A DNA stretch of 7,041 nucleotides from Chloroflexota bacterium (lineage in GTDB: Bacteria; Chloroflexota; Limnocylindria; Limnocylindrales; CSP1-4), in assembly GCA_027457005.1 (NCBI GenBank), contig DAIDTV010000032.1, positions 4,062 through 11,102 of the forward strand. The letters run 5' to 3'. Within the stretch, counting starts at the first letter, position 1, and each line of letters starts with the position of its first letter. The position numbers and the translations under genes were made by a program. Below the pieces are notes generated by a model, which saw only the letters and a list, made by a program, of their open reading frames with translations, had not been told where the DNA came from and searched no databases. Below are positions 1-7,041 of the stretch, one piece after another.

Positions 1-551
1 AGCTCGTAGTAGCCCTCGACCCACACGTCGGCCGGGGCATCGGGGTCGCCGTGCACGATGTGGACGTGCCGGAGGACATTCCCCATCTCGGAGACGCGCG
101 GGGCATCCGGGCGCAGGGCGGCCTCCATGTCGGTGACCGCCGGAAGCGGCTCGTATTCGACCCGCACCGCGGCGGCGGCTGCGCGGGCCACCTCCGGCCG
201 CTCGGCCGCCAGCACCGCGACCGGCTCGCCCACGTGGCGGACCACGTCCCAGGCGAGCACGGGCTGATCGTCGTGCTCCAGCCCGTAGGTGCGCTTCGCC
301 CGCAGGTCCGCCGCGGTCAGCACGCGGCGGACGCCGGCCAGTGCCAGCGCCCCGGAGACGTCGATGGACCGGATCCGGGCGCTGGGGTGGGGGCTTCGAA
401 CGGTCGCGCCGAACAGCATGCCGTCGGCCCAGAGGTCGCTGCCGTAGGCGAAGGCACCGAGCACCTTGGGGACGCCGTCCACGCGGGGGGCGGACGTCCC
501 GACGCCCCCGCCCGTGACCTGGGCCACGTCCGAACCGCGTGTCACCGGCAT
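1..551 (-). CDS. Xanthine dehydrogenase-type molybdopterin large subunit, N-terminal part (cut by left edge)
   Basis: This is the N-terminal 183 residues of a molybdenum-binding hydroxylase subunit, open at the window's left edge. I read the reverse complement through by hand: no stop or frame break occurs from the ATG at 551 to base 3. The sequence fits the a/b hammerhead domain at the start of xanthine dehydrogenase/CO dehydrogenase large subunits. It shows VDGVPKVLGAFAYGSDL near residues 24-40, TVRSPHPSARI near 50-60, QPVLAWDVVRHVGEPVAVLAA near 96-116, and VRVEYEPLPAV near 129-139. Mo-contacting motifs would lie outside the window. The start is well placed: GGAGG lies 8 bases upstream, and one base separates the ATG from the stop of the deaminase gene. 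With the FAD and 2Fe-2S genes upstream it would complete a three-subunit purine (probably xanthine/hypoxanthine) dehydrogenase. The family assignment is secure; the substrate is inferred from context, and other purines or N-heterocycles are possible. Confidence 0.88.
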   Translation of the reverse strand, partial: MPVTRGSDVAQVTGGGVGTSAPRVDGVPKVLGAFAYGSDLWADGMLFGATVRSPHPSARIRSIDVSGALALAGVRRVLTAADLRAKRTYGLEHDDQPVLAWDVVRHVGEPVAVLAAERPEVARAAAAAVRVEYEPLPAVTDMEAALRPDAPRVSEMGNVLRHVHIVHGDPDAPADVWVEGYYE

Positions 552-552
552 C

Positions 553-1926
553 TCATCGACCTCCGTCGCTCTGCGCGCGGATCCGGCGGGCGATGCGGTG
601 CGCGTCGGCCGCGAGGGCCGCCTCGTCGATGCCCGTCAGCGCGCCGTCACGCACCACGAACCTGCCCTCCACGAGGAGATGCCGGACCCGCTGCGGCCAG
701 GCGAGGACGACGCCCGCGACGGGGTCCTCCTCGATCCCTGCCGTCGCCAGCCCGGTCACGTCGAACAGCGCCACGTCGGCGCGCTTTCCCGGCTCGAGCG
801 ACCCGACGTCGTCGCGTCCCAGGCAGGCCGCCCCGCCCCTCGTGGCGAGCCGCATGGCCTCGCGCACGGTCATGGCGGCCGGGCCGCCGCGCCCCCGGGC
901 CACCAGCAGGGCCTCCCGCGCTTCACCCAGCAGGTTCCCGCCGTCGTTCGAGGCGGAGCCGTCCACCCCCAGTCCGACCCGCACCCCGGCATCGACCAGC
1001 TCGCGGACGGGGGCCATGCCGGATCCCAGCCGGAGGTTCGAGGTGGGGCAGTGGGCCACGGCCGTGCCCGTTGTCGCGAAGGTGCGGATGTCATCGGGCG
1101 ACAGGTGCACGGCGTGAGCCAGCCACACGTCGTCGCCCAGGAACCCGAGCCGGTCGAGCAGCTCGACCGGCCGGCACCCGAACCGCTCCCGGCAGAACGC
1201 CTCCTCGTCGGCTGTCTCGGCGATGTGGGTGTGGAGCCGCACGCCCAGCCGGCGGGCCAGCTCGGCCGACGCGCGCATCAGCGATTCGCTCGCCGAGAAC
1301 GGCGAGCACGGCGCGACGGCGACCCGCAGCATGGACCCCGGCGAGGGATCGTGGAACCTGGCGACCGCCTGCTCGGTGTCGGCCAGGATGGTGTCGAGGT
1401 CCTGCGTCACCCGGTCGGGCGGGAGGCCACCGTCCGAGGCACCCAGGTCCATGGAGCCGCGGCAGGGGTGGAACCGCAGGCCGACGGCCCGGGCGGCCCC
1501 GATCTCGGCGTCCAGCAGGTCACCGGTCCCGGCGGGAAAGACGTAGTGGTGGTCGGTCGACATCGAGCAGCCCGAGAGCGCGAGCTCGGCGAGTCCGGCC
1601 TCCGCGGCCACGCGAACCCATTCGCCGTCGAGCCCCGCCCACACGGGATAGAGCTCCGTCAGCCAGCCGAAGAGCCCCTGCTGCTGCGCGCGTGCCCGGG
1701 TCAGGACCTGGTAGAGGTGGTGGTGCGTGTTCACCAGCCCGGGCAGCGCCACGCACCCCCGGGCGTCGAGGACGTCCGCGCCGGCCACCCGGTCGGCAGG
1801 CGGATCGCCGGATCCCACCCACTCGATCACGCCGTCGTCGACCAGTATGGAACCGCCGGGCCACTCGGTCCCCGCGTCGTCCATGGTGACGACGGACGCG
1901 CAGCCCGAGACCAGGAGCCGGCTCAT
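553..1926 (-). CDS. 8-oxoguanine deaminase-type amidohydrolase (COG0402 family)
   Basis: A 457-residue metal-dependent amidohydrolase that would hydrolyse 8-oxoguanine to urate and ammonia in the cytoplasm. Family signatures are clear. The HxH metal pair sits in LPGLVNTHHHLYQ (His68, His70). THIAET carries a probable metal His234 and proton-relay Glu237. LAHAVHL carries His271, and GLGVDGSASND carries Asp322. The ALSGCSMSTDHHYVFP segment (116-131) and the early NTHHHLYQVLTRA are characteristic of the 8-oxoguanine deaminase / hydroxydechloroatrazine-hydrolase-like branch, described for Pseudomonas Pa0142. Residue roles are assigned by analogy with that superfamily. Length is normal. The ATG at 1926 was chosen over the longer in-frame extension because it overlaps the 2Fe-2S gene's stop as ATGA, has AGGGGA just upstream and gives a family-like N-terminus. 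Related E. coli SsnA lies in a comparable xanthine dehydrogenase cluster. SsnA-like activity or guanine/isoxanthopterin deamination are alternatives. Confidence 0.9.
   Translation of the reverse strand: MSRLLVSGCASVVTMDDAGTEWPGGSILVDDGVIEWVGSGDPPADRVAGADVLDARGCVALPGLVNTHHHLYQVLTRARAQQQGLFGWLTELYPVWAGLDGEWVRVAAEAGLAELALSGCSMSTDHHYVFPAGTGDLLDAEIGAARAVGLRFHPCRGSMDLGASDGGLPPDRVTQDLDTILADTEQAVARFHDPSPGSMLRVAVAPCSPFSASESLMRASAELARRLGVRLHTHIAETADEEAFCRERFGCRPVELLDRLGFLGDDVWLAHAVHLSPDDIRTFATTGTAVAHCPTSNLRLGSGMAPVRELVDAGVRVGLGVDGSASNDGGNLLGEAREALLVARGRGGPAAMTVREAMRLATRGGAACLGRDDVGSLEPGKRADVALFDVTGLATAGIEEDPVAGVVLAWPQRVRHLLVEGRFVVRDGALTGIDEAALAADAHRIARRIRAQSDGGR
560..564 (-). promoter_or_regulatory. 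Ribosome binding site of the Mo large-subunit gene
   Basis: A GGAGG on the minus strand lies 8 bases before the ATG at 551. It sits within the last codons of the upstream deaminase gene. Together with the one-base gap between stop and start it implies translational coupling, and it fixes the start of the truncated gene. Confidence 0.75.
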
Positions 1927-2396
1927 GGCGTCCCCTGCTCCATCCGGTCCGCGGCCAGGTGGACCGCGTCGAGGATCTTCTGGTAACCCGTGCAGCGGCA
2001 CAGGTTCCCCGACAGCGCCTCGCGGATCGTCTCCTCGGTCGGGTCGGGGTCCCGCTGCAGGAGGTCGGCCACCGCCACCTCGAGCCCCGGCGTGCAGAAA
2101 CCGCACTGGACCGCTCCGGCGTCCAGGAACGCGCGCTGCACGGGGTGCAGCGAGCCAGCCGCGGCCAGGGACTCCACCGTCTCGACGTGCCGGCCGTCGG
2201 CCTGCGCGGCGAGGACCAGGCACGCGCAGACCAGCTCGCGGTCGAACCACACCGAGCAGGAGCCGCATTCGCCCTGCTCGCAGCCGTTCTTGCTGCCCCA
2301 CAGCCCGAGGTCGTCGCGCAGCATCGACAGCAGGCTCGCGCCGGGCCACGCCTCGGCCTCCCGCCACTCGCCGTTCACGTTCAGTCGGACCAGCAT
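1923..2396 (-). CDS. Xanthine dehydrogenase-type 2Fe-2S small subunit
   Basis: A 157-residue iron-sulfur subunit that carries electrons from the Mo centre to FAD. The N-terminal plant-ferredoxin-like domain has Cys39, Cys44, Cys47 and Cys59 (GCEQGECGSCSV followed by VCAC). The C-terminal helical domain has Cys98 and Cys101 (QCGFCTPG) and Cys133 and Cys135 (NLCRCTGY). All eight ligands for the two [2Fe-2S] clusters are therefore present, and the length is typical. The ATG at 2396 was preferred to the longer in-frame frame up to 2633, because residues upstream of it are a shadow of the FAD gene and a strong GGGGAGGAG lies 8 bases before it. The stop overlaps the deaminase start by four bases. 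It follows the FAD gene after 22 bases, the usual order for CO dehydrogenase-like or PucC/PucE-like sets. It would serve the large subunit starting at 551, not the fused protein, which has its own Fe-S domain. Confidence 0.93.
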   Translation of the reverse strand: MLVRLNVNGEWREAEAWPGASLLSMLRDDLGLWGSKNGCEQGECGSCSVWFDRELVCACLVLAAQADGRHVETVESLAAAGSLHPVQRAFLDAGAVQCGFCTPGLEVAVADLLQRDPDPTEETIREALSGNLCRCTGYQKILDAVHLAADRMEQGTP

Positions 2397-2404
2397 CGCT
2401 CGGG

Positions 2405-2413
2405 CTCCTCCCC
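2405..2413 (-). promoter_or_regulatory. Ribosome binding site of the 2Fe-2S gene
   Basis: GGGGAGGAG on the minus strand, with 8 bases between it and the ATG at 2396. It decides the start against an upstream in-frame extension that would run deep into the FAD-subunit gene. Confidence 0.75.
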
Positions 2414-2418
2414 GCGTC

Positions 2419-3291
2419 TCAGGCCGCCCGGAGGCGACGGTCGTCGAGCGCCCACGCCAGTGCCCTACGGGCCAGCACCGCACAGGCGTGTCGCCGGTAC
2501 GCGGCCGTCCCCCGGACATCGTCGATGGGACGCGCCGCCGCCGCGGCCAGCTCTCCGAAGCGCGCCAGCGCGGTCGCCGACACCGCCGCTCCCGGGTTGG
2601 ACCAGGCGCCGGCCTCGTCAAGCACGCCCGCACCGAAGGTCTCGGCCTCCGGGGCCCGCAGGATGGTGGGGCCCACGGAGCCCATCGCCAGGCGCAGGCT
2701 CCGGCTGGATTCGTCCAGCTGGAGGCCCATCCCGGCGATCGCGATCACCATCGCGTTGCGGGTCCCCACCTTGGAGAACGATCCCGGGCCCCGCGGAGCG
2801 GTCCACTCCACGGACACGATCAGCTCGTCCGGGGCCAGCGCGTTGCGCTTGGGGCCGACCAGGAAGTCGCGCCAGGAGAGCCGGCGGGATCCGCTGGTCG
2901 AGGCGAGTACCACCTCGGCGTCGTAGACCGCGAGGGCGGGGAGCGCGTCGCCGGCCGGCGAGGCAGTCCCCAGGTTGCCCCCCACCGTGCCCCGGTTGCG
3001 GATCTGCGGCGAGCCCACCGTGCGCGCCGCCTGTACCAGCGCCACCTGGTCGGGCAGCTCGCGGATGATGCGGGCGTACGGCACGCCCGGTCCGAGGACG
3101 ACCCGGTCACCCTCCCGGCCGATCCGCTGCAGCTCCGGCAGGCGCGAGATGTCCAGGATCGCGCCGGGCCGGCGGCGACCGAAGTTCAGCTCGACCATCA
3201 GGTCGGTCCCACCCGCGATCGGCACGGCCTCCGGATGGTCGGCCCGCAGCTCCAGTGCCTCGCGCAGGGACGACGGCTGGAAGAACTCCAC
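2419..3291 (-). CDS. FAD-binding medium subunit of a molybdenum hydroxylase
   Basis: A 290-residue FAD-binding subunit of the CO dehydrogenase/xanthine dehydrogenase medium-subunit family. It takes electrons from the 2Fe-2S clusters and passes them to NAD+ or another acceptor. The two FAD pyrophosphate-binding loops are visible: PIAGGTDLMVEL (residues 24-35) and TVGSPQIRNRGTVGGNLGTASP (91-112), with GDALPAL following. The C-terminal part (about 170-290) fits the CO dehydrogenase flavoprotein C-terminal domain, including FSKVGTRNAMVIAIAG and an AMGSVGPTILRA segment. No 4Fe-4S insertion of the 4-hydroxybenzoyl-CoA reductase type is seen. The start is GTG at 3291, with GGGAGG 9 bases upstream and the preceding small ORF's stop only 3 bases away. 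It is the only FAD subunit in the window, so it may serve the separate FeS/Mo subunits, the fused hydroxylase (as YgfM is thought to serve XdhD in E. coli), or both. Confidence 0.93.
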   Translation of the reverse strand: MEFFQPSSLREALELRADHPEAVPIAGGTDLMVELNFGRRRPGAILDISRLPELQRIGREGDRVVLGPGVPYARIIRELPDQVALVQAARTVGSPQIRNRGTVGGNLGTASPAGDALPALAVYDAEVVLASTSGSRRLSWRDFLVGPKRNALAPDELIVSVEWTAPRGPGSFSKVGTRNAMVIAIAGMGLQLDESSRSLRLAMGSVGPTILRAPEAETFGAGVLDEAGAWSNPGAAVSATALARFGELAAAAARPIDDVRGTAAYRRHACAVLARRALAWALDDRRLRAA

Positions 3292-3294
3292 CGC

Positions 3295-3445
3295 TCAGAA
3301 CCTCCCTTCTGCGAACGCCTCGATCGGGGCGGGGACGGCGCCCGGTGGGCACGGGATCGGACAGGTGCAGCCGGCATCCACGCGCTCGCCGGGTGCCGGC
3401 TCGTCCAGCGTGGAGTGAGTGCAGGCCACGAGGCCGACGCGGCCC

Positions 3446-3462
<17 letters not shown>
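3295..3462 (-). CDS. Probable 55-residue Cys-containing small protein, function unknown
   Basis: I do not recognise this protein. It fills the otherwise empty stretch between the fused hydroxylase and the FAD gene, overlapping the former by 17 bases and ending 3 bases before the latter's GTG. Evidence that it is real: a GTG start preceded by GGGAG at 6 bases, a coupled stop, and the base bias of a coding frame. By hand count 47 of 55 third positions are G or C, against 39 first and 34 second positions, the usual pattern in GC-rich genes. The protein has Cys14 and His16 in VACTH and a Cys32-x-Cys34-x3-Cys38 run inside a Pro-rich segment, with no membrane segment or signal peptide. A metal-binding, maturation or linker role is possible but is inference only. 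The alternative is an untranslated spacer. An ATG far upstream at 3579 in the same frame lies inside the hydroxylase gene and is not favoured. Confidence 0.55.
3301..3306 (-). promoter_or_regulatory. Ribosome binding site of the FAD-subunit gene
   Basis: GGGAGG on the minus strand, 9 bases before the GTG at 3291. It overlaps the last codons of the small ORF and supports the GTG as the true start, since no ATG gives a family-like N-terminus here. Confidence 0.75.
3413..3451. repeat. Inverted repeat at the 3' end of the fused hydroxylase gene
   Basis: Seven-base perfect arms (3413-3419 and 3445-3451) are separated by 25 bases that themselves contain three GGCC blocks, so a branched or extended hairpin could form in the minus-strand transcript. 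One arm covers the hydroxylase stop codon. No U-rich run follows, so it does not look like an intrinsic terminator. Arms of this length arise often by chance in GC-rich DNA, and the segment also lies inside the proposed small ORF. Confidence 0.25.
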
Positions 3463-6115
<2,653 letters not shown>

Positions 6116-6230
6116 CGCTGCCACGACCCTCACCGTGCTCTTTCGCCTGACCGCTGCGGTCCTCCAAGATGCCACATCCGGGGCACGCGTCCCTACGAAG
6201 GAGTTGGCCGCGCCTGCCCCGGACGCCTGC
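6116..6230. other. 115-base spacer between carbamate kinase and the fused hydroxylase
   Basis: This is the longest non-coding stretch in the window if the hydroxylase starts at 6115. On the minus strand it holds a weak GAGGG 11 bases before that ATG (6127-6131), a GGAGG (6161-6165) with no start codon at a useful distance, and a 13-base palindrome at 6149-6161 that could be an operator or chance. I could not identify convincing -35/-10 boxes or a terminator hairpin with a U tract. The spacer could therefore hold a secondary promoter, or simply be a looser joint within one operon. Confidence 0.4.
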
Positions 6231-7041
6231 TCACGGGACGAATCTCGTCCCCGTCTCGCCCCGCAGTGCCCGGGCGATGTGCTCGGGGCTCGTGATCAGG
6301 GCTTCGTGGCCGCCCGCCTCCAGGTACCAGATGACGGCCTGGACCTTGGGGCCCATGGATCCCTTCTGGAAGTGGCCCTGGGCCAGGTACTCCTTCGCCT
6401 GTGCCAGCGTAACGGTGTCGAGCCACTGCTGGTCGGGCTTGCCGAAGTTCAGGGCCACCTTCTCGACGGCGGTGGTGATGAGGAACAGGTCGGCATGGAG
6501 GTCCTGCGCGATGCGCGATGCCGCGTAGTCCTTGTCGATCACCGCCTCCACGCCGACGAGGTGGTCGTCCTCGGCCACGACCGGGATGCCGCCGCCCCCC
6601 GAGGCGATCACCGTGAACCCGGCGGCGATGAGGGTGACGACCGCGGGAAACTCGACGATCTTCACCGGCATCGGCGACGGCACCACGCGGCGCCAGCCTC
6701 GCCCGGCGTCCTCCACCACATTCCAGCCCTCGGCGTCCGCGTGCGCGCGAGCGGTCTGCTCGTCCATGAACGAGCCGATCGGCTTGGTGGGGTTCTGGAA
6801 GGCGGGATCGCTCCGGTCGACCAGCGTCTGGGTGATGACGGTGGCCGTCTGCTTCTCGATCCCGCGCCGCCGGAACTCGTTGCGCAGCGCCTGCTGGAAC
6901 ATGTACCCGATGGCGCCCTGCGTGTCGGCGCCGCAGTAGTCGAGCGGAACCGGGTGCAGCTCGCCGCGCGACAGCTCGGAGCGGCGCAGGATGTACCCGA
7001 CCTGGGGGCCGTTTCCGTGCGTCAGCAGCACGTCCCAGCCC
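6231..7041 (-). CDS. arcC: Carbamate kinase (N-terminus beyond right edge)
   Basis: The visible 269 residues are the bulk of a carbamate kinase, which reversibly transfers phosphate between carbamoyl phosphate and ADP and in catabolism yields ATP, ammonia and CO2. The frame is open through the right edge. About 45 N-terminal residues, including the glycine-rich start, are likely missing, judged against family members of about 310 residues. Diagnostic segments are LLTHGNGPQVG, DYCGADTQGAIGYMFQQAL, NPTKPIG, GWRRVVPSPMP, IASGGGGIPV, EAVIDKD, LNFGKPDQQW, QKGSMGPKVQA and the terminal GETGTRFVP. These distinguish it from other amino-acid kinases. The GTG at 7031 is internal to the family-conserved region and is not the true start. 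No arginine deiminase genes are visible. The neighbours are purine hydroxylases and a purine deaminase, like E. coli yqeA near xdhD and ssnA, so the carbamoyl phosphate probably comes from purine-ring degradation (inference). Confidence 0.96.
   Translation of the reverse strand, partial: GWDVLLTHGNGPQVGYILRRSELSRGELHPVPLDYCGADTQGAIGYMFQQALRNEFRRRGIEKQTATVITQTLVDRSDPAFQNPTKPIGSFMDEQTARAHADAEGWNVVEDAGRGWRRVVPSPMPVKIVEFPAVVTLIAAGFTVIASGGGGIPVVAEDDHLVGVEAVIDKDYAASRIAQDLHADLFLITTAVEKVALNFGKPDQQWLDTVTLAQAKEYLAQGHFQKGSMGPKVQAVIWYLEAGGHEALITSPEHIARALRGETGTRFVP

Noticed and set aside
51..1986. Long plus-strand open frames (612 and 506 residues) opposite the deaminase and the Mo subunit start
   Set aside because: Rich in Arg, Pro and Gly, with no recognisable domain; they are mirrored by clear conserved genes on the minus strand.
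553..2367. A 604-residue reading of the deaminase frame that starts at 2367
   Set aside because: The first part is an out-of-frame shadow of the 2Fe-2S gene. The conserved protein starts at 1926, with an ATGA overlap and a ribosome binding site.
1923..2633. A 236-residue version of the 2Fe-2S subunit starting at 2633
   Set aside because: The extra residues run inside the FAD-subunit gene and do not look like the family; the ATG at 2396 has a strong ribosome binding site.
6149..6161. The 13-base palindrome as an annotated operator
   Set aside because: Six-base arms around one base are common by chance in GC-rich DNA, and no regulator gene or second copy is visible.
6231..7031. Carbamate kinase as a complete gene starting at the GTG at 7031
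   Set aside because: The frame stays open to the right edge, and the first visible residues correspond to position about 45-50 of the family, so the gene is cut by the window.

Overview
The window is a GC-rich (about 70% by eye), densely packed bacterial segment in which every supported gene lies on the minus strand, so transcription runs from the right edge to the left edge. Strong third-position G/C bias, TGA at all six visible stops, a GTG start and short or overlapping junctions suggest a high-GC bacterium such as an actinobacterium or a member of Chloroflexota. Taxonomy cannot be settled from this stretch, and no RNA gene, mobile element, CRISPR array or convincing terminator was seen.

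Layout in transcription order: (1) a carbamate kinase whose N-terminus lies beyond the right edge (7041-6231); (2) a 115-base spacer; (3) a long fused 2Fe-2S/molybdopterin hydroxylase of the XdhD or 'selenium-dependent xanthine dehydrogenase' type (6115-3446); (4) a probable 55-residue Cys-containing small protein of unknown function (3462-3295); (5) a FAD-binding medium subunit (3291-2419); (6) a stand-alone 2Fe-2S subunit (2396-1923); (7) an 8-oxoguanine deaminase-type amidohydrolase (1926-553); and (8) a second molybdopterin subunit (551 to beyond base 1). Gene 8 is open at the left edge. Genes 3 to 8 form a near-continuous chain: a 17-base overlap, a 3-base gap, a 22-base gap, a 4-base ATGA overlap and a 1-base gap.

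Functionally this is a purine-oxidation operon. The three-gene hydroxylase set (FAD + 2Fe-2S + Mo) and the fused hydroxylase would oxidise purines such as hypoxanthine and xanthine toward urate. The deaminase would convert 8-oxoguanine to urate plus ammonia. Carbamate kinase would recover ATP from carbamoyl phosphate made further down the purine ring-opening route. The set recalls the E. coli xdhD-ygfM-ssnA-yqeA region and the anaerobic purine/urate catabolic clusters of gut bacteria, but it carries a second, separate FeS/Mo pair and an extra small Cys-containing gene. Whether the enzymes use selenium, and which Mo subunit pairs with the single FAD subunit, is inference.
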